The notes: generated from the letters alone by a model not told the origin. 9,878 bases of DNA from Aquificota bacterium (GCA_003648675.1 QMPS01000018.1:1-9878), one strand, 5' to 3'; positions 1 to 7,682 are shown, counted from the first letter of the stretch. A program made the numbers and translations.

Positions 1-2
1 CC

Positions 3-32
3 TACGAGTTTGCCCTTTACTTCGATATTTAG
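3..32 (+). CDS. Possible C-terminal tail of an upstream gene (partial)
   Basis: Frame 3 from the left edge reads YEFALYFDI and then TAG at 30-32. Only nine residues are visible, so no family can be assigned. The reading is supported mainly by position: the stop lies 21 bp before a strong plus-strand intrinsic terminator, where the end of a plus-strand gene is expected. The other two plus frames stay open past the terminator, which is less natural. The fragment could still be non-coding. Confidence 0.4.
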   Translation, partial: YEFALYFDI

Positions 33-53
33 AGTCTGGATTTTGGAGTTTGT

Positions 54-87
54 GGGCACCCTATCCTATAAGGTGCCCTTTTTATTT
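54..87 (+). terminator. Rho-independent terminator
   Basis: A perfect 7-bp stem, GGGCACC (54-60) with GGTGCCC (72-78), can be extended past one mismatch by TAT/ATA around a three-base loop. It is followed at once by TTTTTATTT (79-87). No T-run lies on the other side, so it acts on plus-strand transcription. It should end the gene entering from the left edge and insulate the suf-type operon from it. Confidence 0.9.
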
Positions 88-180
88 GTGATCTTTACTT
101 AGCCTGTGTAGGTGGTAGATAACCCTCCCTTGGGATCTGGGGAGATTCCTTGTCAGAATGATGTACTTTGCTGCTTGCCG

Positions 181-209
181 TTGACTGGGAAGAGGGTGAT
201 GGGTAACAT
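181..209 (+). promoter_or_regulatory. Candidate sigma70-type promoter of the suf-type operon
   Basis: TTGACT at 181-186 matches the -35 consensus at 5 of 6 positions. It is spaced 17 bp from TAACAT at 204-209, which matches the -10 consensus at 4 of 6. The predicted start is near 215-217, about 23 bp before the ATG at 239, leaving a short leader that carries the purine-rich ribosome site GGAGGTAGGGAGG (222-234). Two short dyads overlap the -10: ATGGG (199-203) with CCCAT (214-218), and AACAT (205-209) with ATGTT (217-221). They could be operators but match no named Fe-S regulator box that I can recognise. Confidence 0.5.
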
Positions 210-238
210 TCTGCCCATGTTGGAGGTAGGGAGGAGAG

Positions 239-997
239 ATGCTTAAGATTGAGAAGTTGAAGGTGGAGGTAGGGGGGAAAGAGGTACTCCATGGAATAAA
301 TCTCCATCTTCCCAGGGGAAAGGTTCATGCTCTCATGGGGCCCAACGGTTCAGGTAAGACCACTCTTATTATGACTGTCATGGGCTTTAGTCGCTACAAG
401 GTGACTCAGGGTAGGATCTATTTCAAGGGGAAGGATATAACGGATTTGCCCGTCCATGAGCGGGCCAGAATGGGCATTGGGCTGGCCTTCCAACGTCCTC
501 CCATTGTGAGGGGAATTAAAACCCGCCAGCTTGTGGAGATGTGTGCGGGTGGCAGGGAGGTGGATGTGGAGGCTATAGCTGGGGAACTGAACTTTACGGA
601 ATTCCTGGACAGGGACGTGAACCTGGGCTTCTCGGGTGGGGAGATGAAACGCTCGGAACTGGTTCAACTCATGGCCCAGAATCCCGAACTGGTACTGCTG
701 GACGAGCCCGAGTCTGGGGTGGACCTCGAGAACATCTCCCTCCTTGGGAGGGCCATAAATCGCCTTTTGGAGAGGGATCTGAAGCCCACAGAGGGAAAAA
801 GTCTGAAGGAGCTGAGGGCCCAGAGGAAGAAATCGGCTTTGATTATTACCCACACAGGTCATATCCTTCAGTATGTGAACGCTGACGTGGGCTATGTTCT
901 CATAGATGGTCACATAGTGTGTTCTGGTAATCCCAAGGAGATACTGAGGACGGTAGAGAGGTATGGTTACGAGGAGTGTGCCAAATGTCTGAGATAG
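239..997 (+). CDS. sufC: Fe-S cluster assembly ABC-type ATPase, SufC family
   Basis: This is a soluble ABC ATPase (252 aa) expected to bind and energise the SufB/D-type scaffold encoded next during Fe-S cluster assembly. Visible motifs are Walker A GPNGSGKT (34-41), the Q-loop glutamine at 85 (AFQRPP), a SufC-like signature FSGGE (131-135), Walker B and catalytic glutamate [12 protein letters not shown] (151-162), and the switch histidine at about 205 (IITHTGH). FSGGExKR followed by DEPxSGxD, with no membrane partner nearby, separates SufC from transporter ATPases. A charged insertion (about 178-199) and a C-terminal tail YGYEECAKC with a CxxC (Cys247, Cys250) are not in enterobacterial SufC. 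The ATG at 239 follows GGAGGTAGGGAGG. The last 13 bp overlap the next gene. It may equally be named smsC, the ATPase of the minimal SMS system. Confidence 0.93.
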   Translation: MLKIEKLKVEVGGKEVLHGINLHLPRGKVHALMGPNGSGKTTLIMTVMGFSRYKVTQGRIYFKGKDITDLPVHERARMGIGLAFQRPPIVRGIKTRQLVEMCAGGREVDVEAIAGELNFTEFLDRDVNLGFSGGEMKRSELVQLMAQNPELVLLDEPESGVDLENISLLGRAINRLLERDLKPTEGKSLKELRAQRKKSALIITHTGHILQYVNADVGYVLIDGHIVCSGNPKEILRTVERYGYEECAKCLR

Positions 998-2064
998 AGA
1001 AGTCCTTGCCTGCCCAGCGGGACCTTTTGCGGGTGGGGGTGGACCCTGAAGAGAAGGAGAGGTGCGGCACTTTTCTTCAAGACAACGACAAGGTGGTGCT
1101 CTGTGGTGTGCACCAAGAGGGTGTGGATCTTCTCTCTACTCGGGAGGCTCTGGATGTTCTTCCAGAGGCTCGAGAGTACCTGTGGAGGGCCCTCAGAGAA
1201 GATCCGGAGCTGGGTGAGTTCCAGAACGGCTATTTCATTAGGGCCCGTAAGGGCGTTAAGCCTTTCTTTCCTGTCCAGAGCTGTCTCTACATGTCCCGGG
1301 AGGGGATGAGGCAGCATGTCCATAATATAGTGGTGGTGGAGGAGGGGGCTGAACTCCACATTATTACTGGCTGTACTAGTAGTGTGAGAAGGGGTGTCCA
1401 TGTAGGGGTGTCGGAGTTTTACGTTAAAAAGGGAGGAAAACTCCACTTCACCATGATCCATGCTTGGGGAGACGAGGTGGAAACCATGCCGAGGACCGGG
1501 GTGATAGTGGAGGAAGATGGGGTCTTCATTTCGGATTATATCTGTATGCATCCCGGTAAGAGGATCAGGATGTATCCTACGGCCTATCTTGTGGGCCGTG
1601 GGGCTACGGCCAGGTTCCATAGCGTTTTGGTGGCTGTTCCTGGGGCCCTTACGGACGTGGGCTCCAGGGTTTATCTTCAGGCTTCCGATACCAGGGCAGA
1701 GATTGTTTCCAGGGCGGTGTCCATGGGAGGTACCATTATAGCCCGAGGGCACCTCATAGGCGAGCAACCTCACGTTAGAGCCCATCTGGAGTGTAGAGGA
1801 CTCCTTCTTAAAGAGGGGGGCCTCATACACGCTGTCCCGGAGCTGGAGGGAAGGACTGTTGAGCTGGAGATGACCCACGAAGCCGCTGTGGGCAAGATCG
1901 CCCAGGAGAAGGTGGAGTATCTCATGGCCCGAGGGCTCACCGAGGATGAGGCTACGGCCGCTATTGTTAGGGGCTTTCTCAACGTAGATATTATGGGACT
2001 ACCCGATGCTTTGAAGGAGGAGCTGGATAAGATTATTCAGCAGAGTGATCAGGAGTCTCTTTAA
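985..2064 (+). CDS. sufB: SufB/SufD-family Fe-S cluster scaffold protein
   Basis: This is the scaffold partner of the SufC ATPase, on which Fe-S clusters are expected to be built. The protein is about 359 aa, shorter than E. coli SufB (about 495) or SufD (about 420), and matches the compact archaeal/minimal type. The SufBD beta-helix core is clear. Near the C terminus are LECRGLLL, whose cysteine (270 of this start) aligns by eye with the essential SufB cysteine, and the family signature THEAAVGKI followed by [13 protein letters not shown] prefer ATG 985, because GAGGAG (971-976) lies 8 bp upstream; an in-frame GTG at 976 is possible. It overlaps sufC by 13 bp and shares one base (TAATG) with the next gene, so translation is probably coupled. 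A lone SufB/D paralogue suggests a homodimer instead of SufB-SufD. Confidence 0.9.
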   Translation: MSEIEKSLPAQRDLLRVGVDPEEKERCGTFLQDNDKVVLCGVHQEGVDLLSTREALDVLPEAREYLWRALREDPELGEFQNGYFIRARKGVKPFFPVQSCLYMSREGMRQHVHNIVVVEEGAELHIITGCTSSVRRGVHVGVSEFYVKKGGKLHFTMIHAWGDEVETMPRTGVIVEEDGVFISDYICMHPGKRIRMYPTAYLVGRGATARFHSVLVAVPGALTDVGSRVYLQASDTRAEIVSRAVSMGGTIIARGHLIGEQPHVRAHLECRGLLLKEGGLIHAVPELEGRTVELEMTHEAAVGKIAQEKVEYLMARGLTEDEATAAIVRGFLNVDIMGLPDALKEELDKIIQQSDQESL

Positions 2065-2432
2065 TGGTGCCTGAGCACCTTATGGAGATTGTGAAAAAGG
2101 CAAGGACCATAGCCGTTGTGGGTGCATCTCCTAGGGAGGGTAGGCCCAGTCTCAGAATTTATAGGTTCCTTAAAAAGGGGGGATACCGGGTTTTTCCCGT
2201 AAATCCCAATTACCCTTCGGTAGATGGTGATCCCACGTACCCTTCTCTTCTGGCAATAGAGGAGGATGTAGATGTTGTAGATGTCTTCAGACGGAATGAT
2301 AAGGTGCTGGAGGGTGCTGTAAGGAAAAGGGTAAAGCTCATATGGATGCAGGAGGGAGTGGTCAATCCACAGGCTGCTCGGCTTGCTGAGGAGGCGGGTA
2401 TCCCTGTGGTGATGGATAGGTGCATCTATTAA
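2064..2432 (+). CDS. Small CoA-binding-domain protein (YccU-like)
   Basis: This is a single-domain Rossmann-fold protein (122 aa) of the CoA-binding family related to the N-terminal domain of acyl-CoA synthetases and succinyl-CoA synthetase alpha. Evidence is IAVVGASPREGRPS (16-29), the strand-turn YRVFPVNPNY (41-50), and the end motif VVMDRC (115-120). In YccU-type proteins this last motif usually runs on to a short tail; here only IY follows, so the C terminus is slightly short but not obviously broken. The family binds CoA; its cellular role is poorly known. The ATG overlaps the sufB stop by one base and AGGAG lies at 2051-2055, indicating co-translation with the scaffold. Linkage to Fe-S assembly and to a CoA-disulfide reductase two genes on hints at a CoA-related redox role, which is inference. 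Confidence 0.85.
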   Translation: MVPEHLMEIVKKARTIAVVGASPREGRPSLRIYRFLKKGGYRVFPVNPNYPSVDGDPTYPSLLAIEEDVDVVDVFRRNDKVLEGAVRKRVKLIWMQEGVVNPQAARLAEEAGIPVVMDRCIY

Positions 2433-2544
2433 GGAGTTGATGGTTCTTTGACGGGTTTGGGGGGTCGAGGGCCTGGTTGGGTGCTTCTGAGCGATAAATA
2501 TCCGTAGAACAACCCTGGACGGTAAGGGTAAAGGGGAGTGGGTT

Positions 2545-4506
2545 ATGGCCGTTAAAGATGAATTGGGGGATCTTTTCGTAGAGTCTAGAGGCTTTGGTGC
2601 CGAGGCTCTAACAGAGGAAGAGCTGGAGAAGTTGAAGGAGCTTTCCCGCCTGTGTAAGGGGGACATTCTGAAGATGACCTCTTTGGCCGGCTCAGGCCAT
2701 CCGGGAGGGTCCTTTTCTTCCCTGGATATCTATCTGGTACTTTACACCTGTGCTAAAGTTTATCCCCATGAGCCTGAGAGGCCTGACAGGGACAGGATAG
2801 TGGTGAGCCACGGTCACACCTCTCCCGGGGTTTATTCTGTTTTGGCTCGCCTGGGTTTCTTCTCCAGGGAGGAGGCTATCGCTACTTTCAGGAAGGCTGG
2901 GAGCCTCTTTGAAGGTCATGTAGAGCGGGTGATCCCTGGAGTGGAGTGGACTACAGGCAACTTGGGTCAGGGTCTCTCTGTGGGGTGCGGCTTTGCCCTG
3001 GCCTCTAGGCTCACGGGCGTTCCCTATCACGTTTATGTGGTCATGAGTGATGCTGAACAGGCCAAGGGACAGGTGGCCGAGGCCCGGCGTTTTGCTAAAA
3101 AGTTTGGCCTTTCCAATATCACGGTGATTATAGATTACAATGAGCTCCAGATAAGTGGCTCTGTCCATGAGGTGATGCCCGTGAACATAAAGGGCAATTA
3201 CCTCTCTGACGGCTGGGAAGTGATGGAGGTAGATGGCCACGATCATCAGGCCCTTTATAAAGCCGTAAGAGAGTCTCTGAGAAGGGAAGGTCCTGTGGTC
3301 ATCGTCGCCCACACAGTCATGGGCAAAGGGGTCTCTTTCATGGAGGGGGACGAGGAGTATCACGGACGTGCTTTGAAGGAGGGAGAGCTGGCCCAGGCTT
3401 TTAGAGAGTTGGAGGTGGAGAATGACAGACCTAGACTCCTCTCCATCAGGGAGGCTTTTTCTGCCTCCAATGAGCCTGTGTCCATGCCTCGCTACACTCC
3501 TAGGGTAGACCCTGGCCAGCCCTTCACCTACCGTCCCGAGGACAAGGTGGACAATAGGTCAGCTTTTGGAAAGGCTTTGCGGGATGTAGGGCTAAGAAAC
3601 TGTGGTGTAGAGGGTCAAACACCTATTGCTGTTTTTGACTGTGACTTGGCTGATTCTGTGAGAACCAGCTGGTTTGCCCAGGATCTACCCAGCTACTTTT
3701 TTGAGTCGGGGGTGTCGGAGCATAACACTGCTGCCTTGGCCGGTGCCCTCTCCACTCAGGGTGTAGTGGCGTTGTTTGCTGATTTTGGGGTCTTCGGCAT
3801 AGACGAGGTCTATAACCAGCACAGGCTCAATGATATAAACGGTAGTAACATAAAGTTGATTCTAACCCATTTAGGGCTGGACGTTGGCCAGGACGGTAAG
3901 ACTCACCAATGTATAGACTACATAGGACTTTTGAAGAACCTCTACGGCTTTCATCTGGTGGTACCTGCTGATGCCAATCAGATGGATAGGGCAGTGAGGT
4001 ATATATTCACTAGATATGGGAACTACGCCATAGGCATGGGGAGATCGGGGCAACCCATCATCGTGGATGAGAAAGGGGAGCCTCTTTTTGGCTATGGTTA
4101 CCGTTTTGTGTATGGCCAGGCCGATGTGGTGAGGAAAGGGGATAAGGCCACCATTATTACCTACGGTCAGATGGTTCATAGGGCCTTAAAGGCTTGGGAG
4201 ACCTTGTCCGAGAAGGGGATGGAAGTGGAGCTGTTAAACATGTCTACTCCCCTTCATCCCGATAGAGAGGCTTTAGTGAGGGCAGCTGCCAAAGGACCCG
4301 TCATAGTTTATGAGGATCATAATCTCTTTTCTGGTTTGGGGTCCATCCTGTCAGACTTGGCTGTGGAGATGGGCCTTTCTGTCAGGATCCGGAAAATGGG
4401 TGTGAAGGGTTATGCCCCGTCAGGTACCCCCCATGAGCTTTACAGAATGCTGGGCCTTTCGCCTGATGATTTAGTGAAGGTAGTGGAGGAGGAGATCCAT
4501 GGCTAA
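2545..4506 (+). CDS. Transketolase, full-length, divergent ThDP motif
   Basis: This ThDP enzyme should move two-carbon ketol units between sugar phosphates in the non-oxidative pentose phosphate pathway. At 653 aa it holds both halves in one chain, unlike the split transketolases of many thermophiles. Seen in order: GSGHPGGS (49-56), SHGHTSPG (88-95) in place of the usual SKGH, and a cofactor-binding region where GDG is replaced by SDA (168-170). The metal-binding Asp169 and Asn199 keep the normal 30-residue spacing. Further on are EYHGRAL (271-277), the catalytic glutamate in SGVSEHNT (Glu392), and DGKTHQ (450-455). A C-terminal transketolase domain starts near 530. GGGGAG (2533-2538) lies 6 bp before the ATG. 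The 3' end overlaps the next gene by 8 bp. Transketolase is the likeliest activity, but related ketol-transferring enzymes cannot be excluded. Confidence 0.88.
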   Translation: MAVKDELGDLFVESRGFGAEALTEEELEKLKELSRLCKGDILKMTSLAGSGHPGGSFSSLDIYLVLYTCAKVYPHEPERPDRDRIVVSHGHTSPGVYSVLARLGFFSREEAIATFRKAGSLFEGHVERVIPGVEWTTGNLGQGLSVGCGFALASRLTGVPYHVYVVMSDAEQAKGQVAEARRFAKKFGLSNITVIIDYNELQISGSVHEVMPVNIKGNYLSDGWEVMEVDGHDHQALYKAVRESLRREGPVVIVAHTVMGKGVSFMEGDEEYHGRALKEGELAQAFRELEVENDRPRLLSIREAFSASNEPVSMPRYTPRVDPGQPFTYRPEDKVDNRSAFGKALRDVGLRNCGVEGQTPIAVFDCDLADSVRTSWFAQDLPSYFFESGVSEHNTAALAGALSTQGVVALFADFGVFGIDEVYNQHRLNDINGSNIKLILTHLGLDVGQDGKTHQCIDYIGLLKNLYGFHLVVPADANQMDRAVRYIFTRYGNYAIGMGRSGQPIIVDEKGEPLFGYGYRFVYGQADVVRKGDKATIITYGQMVHRALKAWETLSEKGMEVELLNMSTPLHPDREALVRAAAKGPVIVYEDHNLFSGLGSILSDLAVEMGLSVRIRKMGVKGYAPSGTPHELYRMLGLSPDDLVKVVEEEIHG

Positions 4507-5842
4507 GAGATTGGTCGTTGTTGGGGGAGTGGCGGGGGGAGCCAGTGCTGCCGCCAAGGCCAAGAGGGTGGACCCAAATCTTCAAGTCGATGTTTTCGAA
4601 AAAGGAGAGTACGTTTCCTATGGGGCTTGTGGCATTCCTTATTACATAGGGGGTGTCATAGAGAAGGCGGAGAAACTTATTGTTAGGACCCCTGAGCAAT
4701 TTGAGAGTCAAGGTATAAGTGTCCATCTCAAGAGTGAGGTAAAATCCATAGATGTGGGTAAAGGAGAGGTCTCGGTTTTTAACTCTTCAGAGGGCAGGGA
4801 GGAGGTGTATGCTTTTGACTCCTTGGTGATTGCTACTGGTGCTATCCCCGTTAAGCCTCCTATTCCGGGTGTAGATCTCAAAGGAGTATACACCCTGCGT
4901 CGCTTCTCTGATGGGGTGGAGATTAGAAATGACCTGGAGTTAGGAGAGGTGAGGAAGGCTGTAATAGTGGGAGGGGGATTTATTGGTACAGAGGTAGCGG
5001 AGGCCTTCAGGAACTGGGATTTGGATGTGGTGATGGTGAAGGAGTCCGAGAAGGTTCTGGGGGATTTTGACGATGTGGTTTCAAAGGCGGCCAAGGAGGC
5101 TTTGGAAAGGCACGGTGTTACCATTCTTACCGGTTGTCGCGTGGATGCCCTGGTGGGTGGGGATAGGGTAGAGGCTGTTGTTGTTGATGGAGAGCGGATT
5201 GAGGCTGATCTTGTGCTTATAAGCAAGGGGATTAGACCTAATGTGGAGCTGGCTGTCCAGGCAGGTATAATGCTGGGTCCCTATGGGGGTATAGCCACCA
5301 ATGAGAGGGTGGAGACTAATATACCAGGTGTCTTTGCTGCTGGCGATTGTGCCGAGACCCTTCACTTTTTGACGGGTGAGCCCTACTATAAGCCTTTGGG
5401 TACCACGGCCAATAAGATGGGTAGGGTGGCAGGCACCAATGCGGCAGGTGGAGAAGCTGTTTTCAAGGGCGTGCTGGGAACTTCTATAATCAAGGTGTTT
5501 GATTTGGGGTTGGCCAAGACAGGTTTCACAGAGGAGGAGTTGGTGGCCCGAGGCGTGGAGTTTGACACGGTCATTATTAGAGCCAGGGACCGGGCCCATT
5601 ACTTTCCTGGAGGTGGGCGCTTCACTGTGAAACTGAACTGGGAGAAGGCAGGGGGAAGGCTTCTAGGTGCTAGTCTGGTGGGGCCTGGCCCTAGTGTTTT
5701 GAGAATAAACGCTTTGGCTTCAGCCATCTATGCAGGAATGACCATTGAGGATCTATCCCGTCAGGACTTTGCCTATTCGCCTCCTTTCTCTCCGGTATGG
5801 GATCCGCTCCTTGTGGCGGCCAACAGGGCATTTGGGGGCTAA
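4499..5842 (+). CDS. CoA-disulfide reductase / NADH oxidase-type flavoprotein
   Basis: This is a single-cysteine pyridine nucleotide-disulfide oxidoreductase (447 aa). Seen are the N-terminal FAD fold VVVGGVAGGASAA (6-18), the active-site loop SYGACGIPYYIGG with Cys44, the NAD(P)H site VGGGFIGTEVAEAF, the second FAD motif GVFAAGDCAE, and a C-terminal dimerisation domain with AYSPPFSPVWDP. The SYGxCGxPYxxGG loop and the Y-S/A-PPFS segment are typical of CoA-disulfide reductases and related NADH oxidases, NADH peroxidases and polysulfide reductases. No rhodanese domain is fused, unlike the CoADR-RHD persulfide reductases. The likely reaction is NAD(P)H-dependent reduction of CoA disulfide or a related persulfide, polysulfide, oxygen or peroxide. 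The ATG overlaps the transketolase stop by 8 bp, and the run GGAGGAGGAG lies just upstream. Substrate is uncertain. Confidence 0.88.
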   Translation: MAKRLVVVGGVAGGASAAAKAKRVDPNLQVDVFEKGEYVSYGACGIPYYIGGVIEKAEKLIVRTPEQFESQGISVHLKSEVKSIDVGKGEVSVFNSSEGREEVYAFDSLVIATGAIPVKPPIPGVDLKGVYTLRRFSDGVEIRNDLELGEVRKAVIVGGGFIGTEVAEAFRNWDLDVVMVKESEKVLGDFDDVVSKAAKEALERHGVTILTGCRVDALVGGDRVEAVVVDGERIEADLVLISKGIRPNVELAVQAGIMLGPYGGIATNERVETNIPGVFAAGDCAETLHFLTGEPYYKPLGTTANKMGRVAGTNAAGGEAVFKGVLGTSIIKVFDLGLAKTGFTEEELVARGVEFDTVIIRARDRAHYFPGGGRFTVKLNWEKAGGRLLGASLVGPGPSVLRINALASAIYAGMTIEDLSRQDFAYSPPFSPVWDPLLVAANRAFGG

Positions 5843-5848
5843 GGCTTT

Positions 5849-6652
5849 ATGGTGAGGGTTCATCCCACGGCCCAGGTCCATCCTCGGGCCATCCTCCACC
5901 GTGGTGTGGAAGTAGGCCCTTATTCAATCGTGGAGGAGGGGGTGGAGATTGGAGAAGGGAGCGTTATAAAAGCTTATTCCGTCGTTGAGAGGGGTACCAC
6001 CATAGGCAGAGAGTGTGTGATAGGCCCCCACGCCGTGTTGGGGGGACCGCCACAAGATGTGGGTTATAAGGGACAGTCCACCTTTCTTGAAATAGGGAAT
6101 CGGAATGTGATCCGGGAGTATGTATCCATCCACAGGGCTTCTAGGGAAGGAGAGGCCACGGTGGTGGGCAATGAAAATTACATAATGGCGTACTCCCACA
6201 TAGGCCACGACTGTCGTATAGGGAACCAGGTGGTTATCACTAGCTACGCGGGTATATCGGGTCACGTTGTCATAGAAGACTTGGCGGTTATAGGGGGACA
6301 GGTGGGTTTTCACCAATTTGTCAGGGTGGGGACCCTGGCCATGGTGGGTGGTAATTCGGCTTTCAATAAAGACATTCCCCCTTACACCATGGCCTCGGGT
6401 AGACCTGGAAGGGTCTTTGGCCTCAATGTGGTGGGCCTGAGAAGGAGGGGGATTTCCTCTGAGGCAAGGAGGGCCCTTTCCCGGGCTTTCAAGCTTTTTT
6501 ATCGGTCTGGGTTGAATGTTTCCCAGGCTTTGGAGAAAATTCGGACAGAGGTGGAGCCCTATCCAGAGGTCCTCCATTTTGTGGAGTTTATCAGGGCTTC
6601 CCGAAGGGGTGTATGTGCTTGGTCGATGAGGGAGAAGGGCAGAGATGAATAG
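5849..6652 (+). CDS. lpxA: Acyl-ACP--UDP-sugar O-acyltransferase, LpxA
   Basis: LpxA catalyses the first step of lipid A synthesis in the cytoplasm, moving a 3-hydroxyacyl chain from ACP to a UDP-GlcNAc-type sugar. The 267-aa length is normal. The first two thirds are hexapeptide repeats of a left-handed beta-helix trimer, and the last third is helical. Diagnostic segments are [12 protein letters not shown] (65-76), HIGHDC with the presumed catalytic base His120 (E. coli His125), SGHV (His139), VGFHQF (His155), [10 protein letters not shown] (175-184) and [12 protein letters not shown] (190-201). The ATG lies 6 bp after the preceding stop with a weak ribosome site (GGGGG/AAGG), so it probably relies on coupling. 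It overlaps the following oxidoreductase by 8 bp. That neighbour raises the possibility of an amino-sugar substrate (UDP-GlcNAc3N), which the sequence alone cannot decide. Confidence 0.95.
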   Translation: MVRVHPTAQVHPRAILHRGVEVGPYSIVEEGVEIGEGSVIKAYSVVERGTTIGRECVIGPHAVLGGPPQDVGYKGQSTFLEIGNRNVIREYVSIHRASREGEATVVGNENYIMAYSHIGHDCRIGNQVVITSYAGISGHVVIEDLAVIGGQVGFHQFVRVGTLAMVGGNSAFNKDIPPYTMASGRPGRVFGLNVVGLRRRGISSEARRALSRAFKLFYRSGLNVSQALEKIRTEVEPYPEVLHFVEFIRASRRGVCAWSMREKGRDE

Positions 6653-7616
6653 AGTGAGGGCCGGGGTGATTGGCGTGGGTCATATGGGGCAGTACCATGT
6701 GGGAGCCTATATGGAGATCCATTACGTGGATTTGGTGGGAGTGGCCGATATAGACCCCCAAAAGGTTGAAGCGGTGAGTCAGCAGTATGAGGTGATGGGT
6801 TTCACCGATTACAGAGAGCTCCTACCATTGGTGGATGTGGTGACCGTGGCTGTGCCTACCAGGGATCACTTTCAGGTGGCTAAAGACGCCTTGGAGGCAG
6901 GGGTTCACGTCTTGGTGGAAAAGCCCATCGCTCCTACTATAAAAGAGGCCCAGGAGCTCTTCCGCATAGCTCGGGATAGGGGGCTTTCCCTCCATGTGGG
7001 TCATGTGGAAAGGTACAACGCAGCCGTCCAGGAACTCATGAAAATTGTTACCAAGCCCCTTCTGGTGGAGACCAGGAGATTGGGTCCTTTTGTCAGGCGG
7101 GTCCAGGATGATGGAGTGGTGCTCGATCTCATGATTCATGATATAGACATAGTTTTGAGGTTGGTGAATTCGGAGGTGAAGGAGATTCACGCCTCAGGTC
7201 TCTCTTTTTATACCGACAAAGGGGACGTGGCCACGGTTCATCTCACTTTTGAGAGTGGGTGTGTGGCCACTCTTACTGCTAGCAGGGTGACCCAGAACAA
7301 AATCCGGACTATGGCTGTTTCCCAGGAGGACTTCTATGTCTTTCTCAACTTCACCGAGCAGGATATCCATATCCATAGGCAAGCTACATCTGAGGCTAGA
7401 AGGACTAGGGAAGAACTTCGGTATAGGCAGAGCTCCCTTATAGAGCAGGTGTTTGTTCATAGGGGTAATCCTCTGAAGTTGGAGATAATGGAATTCATAG
7501 AGTGCGCCATGAACAACAAGTGTCCTTTGGTTTCTGTGGATAAAGAGCTGGAGTCTTTAGAGATTGCCCTGGTGATAGAAGGTATTCTCAGGGAAAAGGG
7601 TGTAATAACTTCTTAA
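6645..7616 (+). CDS. Gfo/Idh/MocA-family sugar-nucleotide oxidoreductase
   Basis: This is an NAD(P)-dependent dehydrogenase (323 aa). The N-terminal Rossmann domain has GVIGVGHMG (7-15). The family lysine lies in VEKP (91-94), followed by [10 protein letters not shown] (119-128) and the catalytic-type motif DLMIHDID (161-168). The gene starts inside lpxA (ATG 8 bp before the lpxA stop region ends, with GGAGAAGG upstream), so the two are translationally coupled. Members beside lpxA include GnnA, the UDP-GlcNAc 3-dehydrogenase that works with aminotransferase GnnB to make UDP-GlcNAc3N for amide-linked lipid A. GnnB is not in the window, and the same kind of gene also sits by lpxA in genomes where its role is untested. 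I therefore give the family with confidence and the GnnA role only as a hypothesis. Confidence 0.88.
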   Translation: MNRVRAGVIGVGHMGQYHVGAYMEIHYVDLVGVADIDPQKVEAVSQQYEVMGFTDYRELLPLVDVVTVAVPTRDHFQVAKDALEAGVHVLVEKPIAPTIKEAQELFRIARDRGLSLHVGHVERYNAAVQELMKIVTKPLLVETRRLGPFVRRVQDDGVVLDLMIHDIDIVLRLVNSEVKEIHASGLSFYTDKGDVATVHLTFESGCVATLTASRVTQNKIRTMAVSQEDFYVFLNFTEQDIHIHRQATSEARRTREELRYRQSSLIEQVFVHRGNPLKLEIMEFIECAMNNKCPLVSVDKELESLEIALVIEGILREKGVITS

Positions 7617-7682
7617 AGAACGGTCTGAAAGGGTGTTGTCCAAAATTTCCTGAAAACTGCCTCTTGATAGTCAATGAAGGCG

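Noticed and set aside
95..328. 77-aa minus-strand open frame across the upstream promoter region
   Set aside because: It is low complexity, overlaps the sufC start and the plus-strand promoter, and has no recognisable product.
350..913. 187-aa minus-strand open frame opposite sufC
   Set aside because: It is antisense to conserved ATPase motifs, and its protein is a low-information His/Pro-rich string typical of shadows.
967..1878. 303-aa open frame on the minus strand opposite sufB
   Set aside because: It lies wholly antisense to a clear SufB/D-family gene and has no recognisable domain, so it is a shadow of the coding bias.
2061..2666. 201-aa minus-strand open frame spanning the 2433-2544 gap
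   Set aside because: It crosses two real plus-strand genes and shows no family motif or convincing ribosome site.
2692..3363. 223-aa minus-strand open frame inside the transketolase gene
   Set aside because: It is antisense to the cofactor-binding half of the transketolase, with no domain seen.
5924..6577. 217-aa minus-strand open frame inside lpxA
   Set aside because: It is antisense to the conserved hexapeptide repeats, so it is a shadow.
5861..6652. Hexapeptide periodicity in lpxA as a DNA repeat
   Set aside because: The repetition is at protein level (left-handed beta-helix) and the DNA is not a repeat array.
239..7616. Mobile element, CRISPR or phage content
   Set aside because: No transposase, integrase, terminal inverted repeats or regularly spaced repeats were seen, and base composition is even across the genes.
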